A stretch of 39,145 bases of DNA from contig JANQVJ010000014.1 of NCBI GenBank assembly GCA_030730365.1, forward strand, positions 4,520-43,664. The letters run 5' to 3'. The notes below the pieces were generated by a model, which did no database searches, had not been told where the DNA came from, and saw only the letters and a program-made list of their open reading frames with translations. This document shows, in pieces, positions 23,362 to 32,496 of the stretch. This DNA is from Verrucomicrobiales bacterium (GTDB lineage Bacteria > Verrucomicrobiota > Verrucomicrobiia > Verrucomicrobiales > DEV007). A program made the position numbers and the translations under genes. Every line of letters begins with the position of its first letter. The stretch's first letter is position 1.

Positions 23362-25608
23362 ATGCAAAAAGACGTCGTCCTGTTAATCATCGATCAGTCC
23401 GAAGCCGATCGCGCCAAGGTGCGATCCATCCTCGGAGACAAAGTGGACCGCATCCTCGAGGCGTCAGATGCCGCGAGCGCCTGGGAAGCGTTAAGAGGGG
23501 TCGATCATCTTTCCATCATGGTGGCCAACATCGATGCCGCGTCGGGTCCCGATATCTTTGACTTGCGAGACCATCTCCACGGCGAGATCGGCTTTTTCCC
23601 CAGTGTCTTCTGCAGCCATGAAGACATGACGCCCTTTTACCCTCGGGTCGTGGACCGGGAGCGGCTCTTTTTCAAACCGGTGAATCGCGGCGTGCTGGTG
23701 GAGTGGTTCGAGGCTGTCATCAATCTCGAGCCTACCCCGGTCGACGATCTCCTCGCGGGTGCGGGGACCGCTAACGCGGCGACTCCCGCTTCCTCGAGCG
23801 AGCCGGTGAACTCGACTCCACCCGAGATCGCCACCGAGCCTAGCCCCGACAAGTTGGCGGAACCGCGTCCACTTCTGGAATCGGCCCCAATCAAGCTGCC
23901 GGAAGAGGCTCTCCCTGTGGGGACCCGGCTCGGCGATTACAAACTGCTACGCGAGATCCAGCGGGACGCCGATTTTGCCCTCTACGAGGCCGAGCAAACG
24001 TCGATCGGACGCCATGTCGCGCTCAAGACGCTCTATCGCAAGCACCGCAAAGACATCAGGTGGGTGCAGGGATTCGTGAACGAGGCGAGTGCCCGCGCCT
24101 CGGTCAATCACCCGGCGATTTCGCTCGTGTATGAGTGCGATCAGGAGCTGGGGGTGAACTTCTACACTCTCGAACTGGTCGACGCACCCAGCCTCAGTGA
24201 TCTCGCCCTCCGCCGCAGCGAGCTGGACGATACGGTCCTCTGGAAAGTTCTCGCGGCGGCCTCTAGCGCGCTCATCTATCTGCGCGACAACGGCATGTCC
24301 CATCGCCTTTTCACGGCGCAAAGCATTCTCATTGTTAAGGGAGCCGAGCCCCGCATTGCCAACCCCGTGCGCGGGCGCGGCAATCCTCTCTCGGTCGAAG
24401 AAGAGCGCAAACAAATGGAGCTGCTCGCCGACGCGATCTCCTCTTTCCTGAAAAAGTCGGTTACCGATCCGGCTTTGTTTTCCCTGATCGACCGCATGGG
24501 CACGGACCGCATCGATGCGATCAACTCGATCGAAGGACTGCGCAAGGCACTCAATCCGCCCGATCCTAAGGAGGGACTCTCCACCGCCGAACTGGCGAAG
24601 ATCACGGAGAAGGAAACGAACCGCACTGCTTTGATCTCGGGCTCGCTCATCGGATTCCTCATTGTCGCGGGGGCGATTATCTCCTTCCTCGTGATGGGGG
24701 CCAAGCCCGAGGTGCGCGAACTCGATTTCTACACGAAAATACCCGCCGGTATTTTCCCTTTTCAGAATGATGAGGAAATTGAACTGGGCGAATTCTGGAT
24801 CGGACGCCACGAGGTCACGATAGCCGATTACGCCAAATTCCTTGGAGACCTTGCCGCCAATCCGGAAAAGCAATTGCAAGTTCGTCATCCCGATCAGCCT
24901 GCCGAGAAGACCTCTTACGAGCCTGAAAAATGGCATCAATACCATCGCGCCGCGATCAAGGGCGGGAAATTCTTCGGCGGCGAGATTGATTTGAACTGCC
25001 CCGTCGTTGGGGTCGACTGGTGGGACGCTCAGGCATACGCGACCTGGCGTGGCGGTCGTCTCCCCACCGAGCAAGAGTGGGAAAAAGCGGCCCGGGGTCG
25101 CTCCGGCAGTGTTTACCCCTGGGGTGATACTCTCGAGCAGGGCCGCTTCAACAGCGGGCTTGATCACGAGGCCGCAGAGGGTGTCGCGGAGGGGAGTATC
25201 GATGGCTATAAGTTCTGGAGCCCTGTCGATGCGCTCACCGCCGACGAGAGTCGCTATGGCGTCATCGGTCTTGCTGGAAATGTGAGTGAGTGGACGGCGA
25301 CCTGGGACGCCCATCCGGACTTCCCGGACCGCAAGGTGCCGCTGAAGCGCGGGGCCTCTTTCGCGACCACTGCTGGATTCGAACTCACCGCTCGCCGGGC
25401 CGCCGAATCGCCGGGGGAGAGGAATTTCCTGACAGGTTTCCGCATTGTCTCGGATAAGGAGGTTCCCGTCTCGATGGCAGTGAAGAGCGATGGGCCTATT
25501 CTTCCTTCCCCCGCGGTAGGGGAGAGCCCCGCGGGGGCAACCCCGGCCGGAAGCAATGCAAACGCGGACGAATCGCAAGCCCCCGCTCCGGCGGAGTCGC
25601 CGCGGTAA
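23362..25608 (+). CDS. Receiver-like / pseudokinase / TM / FGE-sulfatase-like fusion protein
   Basis: 748 residues. About 5-120 is receiver-like (VVLLIIDQSEADRAKV, possible phospho-acceptor Asp58, Ser85, Lys105 in FFKP). A Pro-rich linker follows. About 190-370 is a Ser/Thr-kinase fold: VALK lysine 222 and helix-C Glu241 are present, but HRD-K-N is degraded to HRLFTAQSIL and DFG to IAN, so it should be a pseudokinase. A membrane helix lies at about 424-446 (SLIGFLIVAGAIISFLVMG). About 459-697 is an FGE-sulfatase/SUMF1-type domain (GEFWIGRHEVTIADYAKFL, VVGVDWWDAQAYATW, LPTEQEWEKAARG, GLAGNVSEWTATW, FLTGFRIV). The two catalytic Cys of true FGE are missing, so it is probably a binding domain. 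The C-terminal tail is Pro/Ala-rich. Cytoplasmic signalling domains are thus linked to an external ligand domain. Confidence 0.9.
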   Translation: MQKDVVLLIIDQSEADRAKVRSILGDKVDRILEASDAASAWEALRGVDHLSIMVANIDAASGPDIFDLRDHLHGEIGFFPSVFCSHEDMTPFYPRVVDRERLFFKPVNRGVLVEWFEAVINLEPTPVDDLLAGAGTANAATPASSSEPVNSTPPEIATEPSPDKLAEPRPLLESAPIKLPEEALPVGTRLGDYKLLREIQRDADFALYEAEQTSIGRHVALKTLYRKHRKDIRWVQGFVNEASARASVNHPAISLVYECDQELGVNFYTLELVDAPSLSDLALRRSELDDTVLWKVLAAASSALIYLRDNGMSHRLFTAQSILIVKGAEPRIANPVRGRGNPLSVEEERKQMELLADAISSFLKKSVTDPALFSLIDRMGTDRIDAINSIEGLRKALNPPDPKEGLSTAELAKITEKETNRTALISGSLIGFLIVAGAIISFLVMGAKPEVRELDFYTKIPAGIFPFQNDEEIELGEFWIGRHEVTIADYAKFLGDLAANPEKQLQVRHPDQPAEKTSYEPEKWHQYHRAAIKGGKFFGGEIDLNCPVVGVDWWDAQAYATWRGGRLPTEQEWEKAARGRSGSVYPWGDTLEQGRFNSGLDHEAAEGVAEGSIDGYKFWSPVDALTADESRYGVIGLAGNVSEWTATWDAHPDFPDRKVPLKRGASFATTAGFELTARRAAESPGERNFLTGFRIVSDKEVPVSMAVKSDGPILPSPAVGESPAGATPAGSNANADESQAPAPAESPR

Positions 25609-25610
25609 CC

Positions 25611-25634
25611 GGGGCGCTTGGGGCGCTTGGGGCG
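25611..25634. repeat. Short 9-bp tandem repeat, unit GGGGCGCTT
   Basis: Two full copies and a partial third of GGGGCGCTT begin two bases after the stop of the fusion gene, in the gap between two convergent genes. No terminator hairpin with a T-tract is visible there. Confidence 0.6.
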
Positions 25635-25676
25635 GGCCGCTTTAAGGCCGGCGACGGAAACTGGCCTGTCGCGGGC

Positions 25677-25859
25677 TCAGTCGTGGATCCCGCGAGCGTA
25701 GGCGCAGACCTCGTCGTCGTCGACCTCGTAGACGACGATCATGGGGCGGCAGCAGACTTCGCAGTCATAGTCCACCTCGGCCGGGGTTTCACTGGACGGC
25801 GGCAGGGGAACTTCGAACTCCTCAAAACAGGTCGGGCAGGTGACAGGGTAAGTGGACAT
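25677..25859 (-). CDS. CPXCG motif-containing cysteine-rich protein
   Basis: 60 residues from ATG 25859; an in-frame ATG at 25883 would add eight residues. The CPTC motif near the N-terminus and the CEVCCRPM motif in the middle give two Cys pairs that likely hold one zinc, as in the Cys_rich_CPXG family. The variation CPTC for CPYC is minor. The C-terminus is acidic (EVDDDEV). Function is unknown in the family; it is a small cytoplasmic protein. It lies downstream of the EF-G gene on the same strand but beyond that gene's terminator, so it is probably transcribed separately or by read-through. Confidence 0.85.
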   Translation of the reverse strand: MSTYPVTCPTCFEEFEVPLPPSSETPAEVDYDCEVCCRPMIVVYEVDDDEVCAYARGIHD

Positions 25860-25901
25860 GGGAGATTCTACCTTGAAATGCATAGTCTACGACGAGCGCA
25901 T

Positions 25902-25936
25902 AAAAAAGGCCGGACGAATAACGCCCGGCCTTTCTT
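25902..25936 (-). terminator. Rho-independent terminator of the EF-G gene
   Basis: On the minus strand, AAAGGCCGG and CCGGCCTTT form a 9-bp stem with an 11-base loop, followed by a T-tract (the A6 run at 25902-25907 on the plus strand). It lies about 30 bases past the stop of the EF-G gene at 25965. Confidence 0.85.
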
Positions 25937-25964
25937 GAAACCCGTCGGTCGACTCGGGGGATGA

Positions 25965-28061
25965 TTACCTCGCTTTGTCAGCCGCCAGCTTTTCAGCCGC
26001 TGCTTTGGCGATGATCGCCTCGGAGATGTTGCGGGGGCAGGGTGAGTAGTGGGAGAACTCCATCGAGAACTGACCGCGACCCGAGGTCATCGTGCGAAGG
26101 TCGCCGATGTAGCCGAACATCTCGCTGAGCGGGGCGTCCGCCTTGACGCGCACGCCAGTGGGGGTGCTGTCCTGCGATTTGATCATGCCGCGGCGTCGGT
26201 TAAGGTCACCGATGACGTCACCGACGTGATCGTCCGGGGTGAAGACGTCGATCTTCATGATGGGCTCGAGGAGCTGCGGCGCCGCTTTGGGGATAGTCTG
26301 GCGATAGCCTGACTTGGCCGCCACTTCGAAGGCGATGGCCGATGAGTCAACCGCGTGGAAGCCACCGTCGAGCAGGGTCACCTTGAAGTCGAGGAGGGGG
26401 AAACCGGCGAGAACGCCCTTGTCCTTGGAGAGCTTGAAACCCTTCTCGATCGCGGGCCAGTATTCTTTTGGTACGTTGCCGCCGACGACTTTTGACTCGA
26501 AGACAAAACCGGTGCCGGGTTCACCGGGCTCGATGATGTAGTCGATCTTGCCGTATTGACCGGAACCGCCGGACTGCTTTTTGTGAGTGTAGGAGTCTTC
26601 GACCCGCTGCGTGATCGTCTCACGGTAGGCGACCTGAGGAGCGCCTACTTCCACTTCGACCTTGTGGGTCCGCTTGAGGATGTCCACCTTGATGTCGAGG
26701 TGAAGTTCGCCCATCCCTTTGAGAATGGTCTCACCGCTGTCAGGATCGGTCTCCACGTGGAAAGAGGGATCCTCTCGGACCATCTTCGCGATCGCTTCAC
26801 CGAGTTTCTCGGAAGCGGCTTTGTCCTTGGGGGCAACGGCGATAGAGATAACGGGCTCGGGGAAGACCATCGGCTCGAGCGTGGCGACGTCTTTCGGATC
26901 ACTGAGAGTGTGACCGGTCTGGACGTTTTTCAGGCCGACAAGTGCGACGATGTCACCGGCGACAGCACCATCGAGATCGATCCGCGAGTTCGCGTGCATC
27001 TCGACGAGACGACCGATGCGCTCGGTCTTGCCGGTGAAGGTGTTGAGGATAGTGTCGCCTTTACTGATCTTGCCGGAGTAGATCCGGGTGAAGGTGAGGG
27101 CGCCATATTGATCGTCCATGATTTTGAACGCCAACGCACGGAGCGGGCCGTTCTCATTAACGATGGCGAACTTGCCGGTCTCGTTGCCTTCGAGGTCGAC
27201 CTCGGGTTGGGGGTTGACGTCGGTGGGGCAGGGGAGGTAATCGACGACGCCGTTGAGAACGTTCTGCACAGCCTTGTTTTTGAACGCCGATCCGCAGAAG
27301 GTGGGGAAGAAGTCGAGAGCGATGGTGCCTTTGCGGATACAGCGCTTGATCGTGTCAATGTCGGGCTCGACACCTTCGAGGTAGGCTTCCATGACGTCGT
27401 CGTCCTGCTCTACAGCAGTCTCGATGAGCATGGCGCGGTATTCCTCGACCTTGTCAGTCATGTCTGCGGGGACTTCGCCGATGGTATAATTTTCGGGCAG
27501 ACCGGAGTCATCCCAGATCCAGGACTTGCGGGTGAGGAGATCGACAACGCCGCAGAATTGATCTTCAATCCCGATGGGCAGGACCATCACGAGAGGCTTG
27601 GCTGCGAGGATGTTTTTGATCTGATCGATGACGCGGTAGTAGTCGGCGCCGATACGATCGAGCTTGTTGACCCAAATGACCCGGGCCACTTTGGATTCGT
27701 TGGCGTAACGCCAGTTGGTCTCGGACTGGGGCTCCACGCCGCCGGATCCGCAGAAAACGCCGATCCCGCCATCGAGAACTTTCAGTGAACGATACACTTC
27801 GATGGTGAAATCAACGTGACCGGGAGTATCGATGATGTTGAAGCGGTGGCCGTCCCAGAAACAGGTCGTCGCAGCGGACTGAATCGTAATGCCGCGCTCC
27901 TGCTCCTGCTCCATGAAGTCGGTTGTGGCCGCGCCGTCGTGGACCTCGCCGAGCTTGTGAATCTTACCAGTGAGCTTGAGAATACGCTCAGTGGTGGTCG
28001 TTTTGCCGGCATCGACGTGCGCAAAGATGCCGATATTTCTGTATTTGGAGAGGTCTGTCAT
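25965..28061 (-). CDS. fusA: Elongation factor G, EF-G2-like paralogue
   Basis: 698 residues, the full length of EF-G, the GTPase that moves tRNA and mRNA through the ribosome. G1 is [16 protein letters not shown]2 includes [15 protein letters not shown]3 is [10 protein letters not shown]4 is NKLD, and G5 lies near CGSAF. Domain IV ([19 protein letters not shown]) and domain V ([39 protein letters not shown]) are complete. The segment [20 protein letters not shown] replaces the usual [16 protein letters not shown] of the main EF-G. As I recall it, this wording matches the second EF-G of Vibrio-type gamma-proteobacteria. The gene is outside any str operon (no rpsL, rpsG or tuf nearby). A ribosome site CAGGTAG precedes the ATG. 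Confidence 0.93.
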   Translation of the reverse strand: MTDLSKYRNIGIFAHVDAGKTTTTERILKLTGKIHKLGEVHDGAATTDFMEQEQERGITIQSAATTCFWDGHRFNIIDTPGHVDFTIEVYRSLKVLDGGIGVFCGSGGVEPQSETNWRYANESKVARVIWVNKLDRIGADYYRVIDQIKNILAAKPLVMVLPIGIEDQFCGVVDLLTRKSWIWDDSGLPENYTIGEVPADMTDKVEEYRAMLIETAVEQDDDVMEAYLEGVEPDIDTIKRCIRKGTIALDFFPTFCGSAFKNKAVQNVLNGVVDYLPCPTDVNPQPEVDLEGNETGKFAIVNENGPLRALAFKIMDDQYGALTFTRIYSGKISKGDTILNTFTGKTERIGRLVEMHANSRIDLDGAVAGDIVALVGLKNVQTGHTLSDPKDVATLEPMVFPEPVISIAVAPKDKAASEKLGEAIAKMVREDPSFHVETDPDSGETILKGMGELHLDIKVDILKRTHKVEVEVGAPQVAYRETITQRVEDSYTHKKQSGGSGQYGKIDYIIEPGEPGTGFVFESKVVGGNVPKEYWPAIEKGFKLSKDKGVLAGFPLLDFKVTLLDGGFHAVDSSAIAFEVAAKSGYRQTIPKAAPQLLEPIMKIDVFTPDDHVGDVIGDLNRRRGMIKSQDSTPTGVRVKADAPLSEMFGYIGDLRTMTSGRGQFSMEFSHYSPCPRNISEAIIAKAAAEKLAADKAR

Positions 28062-28247
28062 CTACCTGGGTGTTTTGGATTGAACCGTTTTTTCGAGCCT
28101 ATAGTTGATCAAAGCCGCCCGATGGCAACCGAGAATTCCGCTTTCAGGGGATTTATTCTCGACAAGTGGCCCGAAAAAGGCTAGCCCCGCGACCGGTTCG
28201 AAGGTCACAGAGCGGGAAGCGACTGTAAGGCATAATCGGGATATTTC
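28062..28247. other. Upstream region of the EF-G gene
   Basis: No gene is seen. This holds the leader and presumably the promoter of the EF-G gene. An imperfect inverted repeat GAGAAT (about 28130) and ATTCTC (about 28153) is visible, and no clear -35/-10 pair. Confidence 0.35.
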
Positions 28248-28560
28248 TTACTTTTTACCGTTAAAATAGCTCCGTCTGTCCCGGCCTCCTGCAGCGAAAG
28301 GCGGCGGTAGAGAGCCTGTCGTGAGGGATATTCCTCTCTCGCTCATCGAAGCCGGAGCCGCTTTTCGAGACCCGGATGAGTTGGCCGATCCACGTGGCGT
28401 GGCCGGCGGCGCGCCCGTCGGCGTAGCATTCCTGCAAAAGGAGTCCGGCGGGATCCCTACGCGTCGTCTCACGGATGCGGGGGGATCGGCGGCCCCGGCG
28501 CTTATGAGGTAGAGGCTCAGCACCAGTCCTGTCAGGCAGGTGAAAGACATAGACTGCCAT
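28248..28560 (-). pseudogene. Small secreted protein gene, apparently frameshifted
   Basis: Two overlapping minus-strand frames share this stretch. The frame from ATG 28550 begins with a good signal peptide (MSFTCLTGLVLSLYLISAGA) but loses coding character after about 28 codons. The frame from ATG 28560, which has a strong ribosome site (GAGGAG, 6 bases away), has poor codon use at first. From about codon 40 its third-position GC becomes very high (LLLQECYADGRAAGHATWIG, then QLIRVSKSGSGFDERER), ending at 28261. A one-base change in the run of six C on the minus strand (28479-28484) would join the signal peptide to the second frame. It is therefore either a broken gene or a sequencing error. 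Function is not recognised. Confidence 0.45.
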
Positions 28561-28583
28561 GCAATTCTCCTCGTGCGTGAAAG

Positions 28584-31500
28584 TCAATCTTCCTCGCTGT
28601 CTGTATTCGCGGGGCGGAGACGGGACTTGATCGTGGCGAGGAGGTCTGTGGCGGAGTGGCTTCCCTTTTTGAGGACGGTGCTGACTCTCTCGCGCAGGAA
28701 GGCCTGCTCGTCCCGGGTGGGATCTTTCCCGCTCATGACAATGACGGGGATGGATTTTAGATGGAGATCTTCGCGGAGATGCTGGAGAAACTCGAACCCG
28801 TCCATCCCGGGCATGATGAGATCGAGAATGATCGCGGCGGGACGGGTGCGGGCGAGGACGGCTAGAGCCTCGGCCCCGTCGTGGGCGAGAATGGTGCGCC
28901 AGCCGGCGGCCTCGAGGATACGGATCATCGATTCGAGCGACGCGGTATCGTCATCGACGAGGAGGAGGTTGCGCTGCGGAGAGTTCTGCGTCACACGGGA
29001 AATAACGCGACTGAGCCTTTCGACGTCGATGGGTTTGACGAGGTAGTCTTCGACTTCTAGGGCGAGGGCGTTCTCCTGCTCGGCCATGACCGAGACCATG
29101 ATGACAGGGATGGACTGTGTTACGGCGGATTCTTTGAGCGCCCGGAGGACGTCCCACCCGTCTTTGCCGCCGGGCATGACGACGTCGAGGGTAATGGCAT
29201 CGGGGCGGTGCTCAGCGGCAAGGCGCAGGCCCGAGTTCCCATCTTCTGCGGTGATGACACGGTGCCCGTCTCTTGTGAGGATGCGCTCGAGGAGGTCCCG
29301 CACTTTTACATCGTCGTCGATGACGAGGATGGTGCTGCCTTGCGGGATGACCTGACCGGGCCCGCTCGTTTGCGATACCGAATCGATGAGGACGTCAAAG
29401 TCTTCGGTTCTGCGGCGCTCGTAGTGCTCCGAGGTCGGTAGGCGCGGGAGGAAGACAGTGAAATGAGTGCCTTTGCCAAGTTCACTCACAAACCCGATTT
29501 TACCGCCCATCTGGGCGACGAGTTCGCGACAGATGGAGAGACCGAGACCACTACCGCCGGCGTTGTCTTTTTTGTTGGAAACGAAGGGCACGAAGGCCTT
29601 GGCCTGCTCGGCTGGGCTCATCCCTCGACCGGTATCGGTGACGGTAAACTCGACCCAGTCGCTGCCGTTGATTTCCTGTGGACGGGCAGCGAGGGTGACG
29701 GCCCCTTCAAAGGTGAACTTGCAGGCATTGCTGAGCAGGTTGCCGAGGATCTGCCGCAGTCGTCGCTCGTCGGTGACGAGTTCGCCGATATCCTCAGGGC
29801 TCTCGGTCGCGAGGGTGACGGGGCGGGCAACGACGGAGGGGCGATACGTCGAGGCGAGATCTTCGAGGAGCGCGGCGACTGCCACACTGTCCTTGTTGAG
29901 GGTCTCGGCGCCCATGATGATCTTCTGATACTCGAGGATATCGTTGACGAGATTCAGCTCGCGTGCAGCGTGGTCGCGGATGCGTTGCACGTCTTTCTTC
30001 TGCACTTCGTCCAGTTGCGAGAGCTTCAGCGCCTCGACCTGGAGGAAAATGGCGTTGAGCGGCTGACGCAGGTCGTGGCTGACTTTAGCGACGAAAGCGT
30101 CTTTCTCGTGGCTGAGGCTCTTGAGCTTGTCGTTCGCTTTTTCGAGCTCGATGTTCGTGCGTCGCAGCTCGCGGGTGCGGTCGTTGACGCGTTCTTCAAG
30201 ATCCTCCTGAAAGGTGATGAGTTCTTCAAAGAGGCGTTTCGAGGCCCTGGCGATATCGCCGACTTCGTCACGGCTTTTGATGTCGAGCCGCTTTGCGAGA
30301 GCAGCGACATGGACCATGAGATCCTCGCGCGGGCTGTCAGTGATCTTCTGCGCGGTCACGGTCATCTGCTTGAGCGGGCGGATGAAGTGCATCGCAAAAA
30401 AGAAGCCCACGATTCCGAAGCCGCCTGCGACGAGGAGGGCGATGTATTGCACCGAGAGCATCTCATACTCGATCGATGAGGCGAGTTCGTCGTCGAAGAC
30501 GGCGTAATGGATAAGGTAATCGCCGGTTCCCTCTCCCTCGCCGATGAGGAGACGCACGGTCCAGATGTGGATCTCGTCGCACTCGATCTCGTTTCGCCAG
30601 GAAAGTTTGTTGTCGCCCCCGGGGAAGTGAGTCTCGAGCTCTGACTGGACCAGCTCGCGGATCGCCTTCAACTTTTCCCGATCATGCGCGAGGAGACGCA
30701 ATTGCCGGACACCCGATTGCAGGCCACCGACGCGACCGAGCGCACCCGCCTTTTCCTGAAGGGACTGGATGAATTTTTCGTTCTCCTCTTCTCCGAGATT
30801 TTCGACAGCGGCGGCGAGGGATTTGCCGGGGATACCTTCCTGAAAAAAGTAAGGGCTCGCCAGCGGGATATGCTCGTGCCGGACGAGGCGATCGACTTTT
30901 GCCTCTTCCAGCGTCCGCGCGGGATCCGCCTGCCTTGCCCGCCGCGTGACAAGCGTTTCGACGAGTTCGGGGCCACGCCCGAGAGTGAGGAAAATGTCGT
31001 CATTGTCACGATCACTCGACTCGGTCTCGTCGTGCCGGACGAGTTGCCCCCCCGCGCCACTCACCATTGCGAAGAGATGTCGCGGCGAGTCGGTCGCATG
31101 GAGGGTCATCATGATGCGGATGTATCGCGACTGAGAAGATCCCGACTCGTAACTGCGGTCGAGTGGGGCGAGCGCCCAGATGACGGGTTCCCATCGGGTT
31201 ACGGGTTCGGTATCGGGTTCTATGCGGGTGAGATGAATTCTCTCTATGGGAGAGTAGTGGAGTCTCGACCCGGCCAGAGTGTCGGGACCTGGAAACCAGA
31301 CATCGGCTTCGGCAAGCTCGGCCTTTTCATGTATCGTTGTTGAGGTCAGGCCCGAAGGATCGAGCGTGACGATGTCGATGCGCAGATGATTTGTCCAATT
31401 GCGCCGGCAGAGAGTGCGGGCCAGGGCTTTCAGTTGTTCCGGTGATTCGCCGAGGGCGACGCTGTCGCGGAACCCGGTATTGAAGGCGATGTTAATGAGG

Positions 31501-31694
31501 TCGTCGCGCAGCGCATCGACCTGATCGATGATGGTCCAGCCACGCAGGGACGCCTCGTCACCCAGGTCGATGAGTTCGTGTTCGCGAAGAACTTCGGCGG
31601 CACGACCGGTGAGAACCTTGGCCACGAGCAAGGCCGAGGCGGCTGTCGCGAGGATGACCAGCAATGCGACTTTTCCCTGAATTCCAAAAGACAT
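28584..31694 (-). CDS. Hybrid sensor histidine kinase with two receiver domains
   Basis: 1036 residues from ATG 31694, chosen because MSFGIQGKVALLVILATA is the usual histidine-kinase start; ATG 31733 would add 13 residues. TM1 is at about 5-28, then an external sensor of about 390 residues without a recognised family, and TM2 at about 415-437. HAMP is at about 437-490, a coiled coil at 495-530, and HisKA with VSHDLRQPLNA (phospho-acceptor His near 540). HATPase has the N box NLLSNACKF, G1 DTGRGM and G2 GGSGLGLSI. Receiver 1 (ILVIDDD, LDVVMPGG, DYLVKP) and receiver 2 (LLLVDDD, LDLIMPGMDGF, VLKKGS) are in tandem. Both receivers keep the acceptor Asp. No partner regulator with an output domain is adjacent, so phosphotransfer must go elsewhere. 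Confidence 0.93.
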   Translation of the reverse strand: MSFGIQGKVALLVILATAASALLVAKVLTGRAAEVLREHELIDLGDEASLRGWTIIDQVDALRDDLINIAFNTGFRDSVALGESPEQLKALARTLCRRNWTNHLRIDIVTLDPSGLTSTTIHEKAELAEADVWFPGPDTLAGSRLHYSPIERIHLTRIEPDTEPVTRWEPVIWALAPLDRSYESGSSQSRYIRIMMTLHATDSPRHLFAMVSGAGGQLVRHDETESSDRDNDDIFLTLGRGPELVETLVTRRARQADPARTLEEAKVDRLVRHEHIPLASPYFFQEGIPGKSLAAAVENLGEEENEKFIQSLQEKAGALGRVGGLQSGVRQLRLLAHDREKLKAIRELVQSELETHFPGGDNKLSWRNEIECDEIHIWTVRLLIGEGEGTGDYLIHYAVFDDELASSIEYEMLSVQYIALLVAGGFGIVGFFFAMHFIRPLKQMTVTAQKITDSPREDLMVHVAALAKRLDIKSRDEVGDIARASKRLFEELITFQEDLEERVNDRTRELRRTNIELEKANDKLKSLSHEKDAFVAKVSHDLRQPLNAIFLQVEALKLSQLDEVQKKDVQRIRDHAARELNLVNDILEYQKIIMGAETLNKDSVAVAALLEDLASTYRPSVVARPVTLATESPEDIGELVTDERRLRQILGNLLSNACKFTFEGAVTLAARPQEINGSDWVEFTVTDTGRGMSPAEQAKAFVPFVSNKKDNAGGSGLGLSICRELVAQMGGKIGFVSELGKGTHFTVFLPRLPTSEHYERRRTEDFDVLIDSVSQTSGPGQVIPQGSTILVIDDDVKVRDLLERILTRDGHRVITAEDGNSGLRLAAEHRPDAITLDVVMPGGKDGWDVLRALKESAVTQSIPVIMVSVMAEQENALALEVEDYLVKPIDVERLSRVISRVTQNSPQRNLLLVDDDTASLESMIRILEAAGWRTILAHDGAEALAVLARTRPAAIILDLIMPGMDGFEFLQHLREDLHLKSIPVIVMSGKDPTRDEQAFLRERVSTVLKKGSHSATDLLATIKSRLRPANTDSEED

Positions 31695-31957
31695 GTTCAG
31701 TCGTTGATATGACGTTTTAACCTTTCCATGCATTCAGAAAAGGGAAACGACTTATCATTGCCCCGATGGGCACAGGACGTTTTCACGGATCAATACCTGA
31801 TCGACGCTGGCTCGAAAATCAGCGGACGCAACGGGGTCTGTTTGCCTCTCCGCGAGAGCGAACGCGTCCGATTGGACTAATTTGGAGGTAAACGTGAGGC
31901 GTCGTGGATTCTCAGCAAGCCGAATCCCTCATACCATGACGCGGTTCAACGGATCTT

Positions 31958-32446
31958 CTATGGCAACTTCGCTGTCTTCGCTGTCTTCTGCAGTTGCTTG
32001 ATGCCGAAAAAATCCCGGAAGACGCGGATAAAGACGGGACGCTTGAAGCGGGGGACCCAGGCGAGATCAAAGTCCTTCGGATCGATCCAGAGAAAGCGGG
32101 AGAACTCCTGCACATGGGCCTTCAGATTGATGTCCTCGTCCCTACCGAGGAAGTCGCAGAGGAAGTAAGTCTGGGTCTGACCGCAGTATTTGCCCTTCTT
32201 CAATTTACCGTTGGGGAACTTGTAGCGGTAGTCGGTGCGGCACGCGACGAGCGCGTAGAGGCTCCTCGGCACACCGGTCTCCTCCTCCACCTCGCGGTAG
32301 AGAGCCGAGAGGAGGTCCTCCCCGCGATCAACCCCGCCCTGGGGGAATTGCCAGCTGCCCTTGTGATCGATGCGCTCGCCAATAAAGATTTTTCCAGTGC
32401 CGGGATCCCGCAGAATCGCGGCGACGTTGGGGCGATAAGTAGCCAT
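31958..32446 (-). CDS. rppH: RNA pyrophosphohydrolase (Nudix family)
   Basis: 162 residues from ATG 32446; an upstream ATG at 32515 would overlap the divergent gene and adds poor sequence. N-terminus MATYRPNVAAIL and the WQFPQGGVDRGED block are typical of RppH. The Nudix box runs from about 37 to 59 with REVEEETG holding the metal-binding Glu residues. RppH removes pyrophosphate from the 5' end of mRNA and starts decay. The closely related Ap4A hydrolases share this architecture. The FSRFLWIDPKDFDLAWVPRF segment supports RppH. It is divergent from the gene at 32497 with a 50-base shared upstream region. Confidence 0.88.
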   Translation of the reverse strand: MATYRPNVAAILRDPGTGKIFIGERIDHKGSWQFPQGGVDRGEDLLSALYREVEEETGVPRSLYALVACRTDYRYKFPNGKLKKGKYCGQTQTYFLCDFLGRDEDINLKAHVQEFSRFLWIDPKDFDLAWVPRFKRPVFIRVFRDFFGIKQLQKTAKTAKLP

Positions 32447-32496
32447 GGTCGGGATCGGAAAGGGGGTGGATGTGCGAAAATCGGCGGGGGGTGAAA

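Noticed and set aside
24736-25452. Active formylglycine-generating enzyme
   Set aside because: The catalytic Cys pair of true FGE is absent at the expected RGASF...GFR region, and no sulfatase gene with a C/S-x-P-x-R motif is present in the window.
26556-27788. Long plus-strand open frame (410 codons) opposite the EF-G gene
   Set aside because: Acidic, Val/Asp/Gly-rich translation typical of antisense to a highly expressed GC-rich gene; EF-G is certain on the other strand.
29463-30479. Long plus-strand open frame (338 codons) opposite the hybrid kinase
   Set aside because: Antisense shadow of the HisKA/HATPase region; no recognisable domain.
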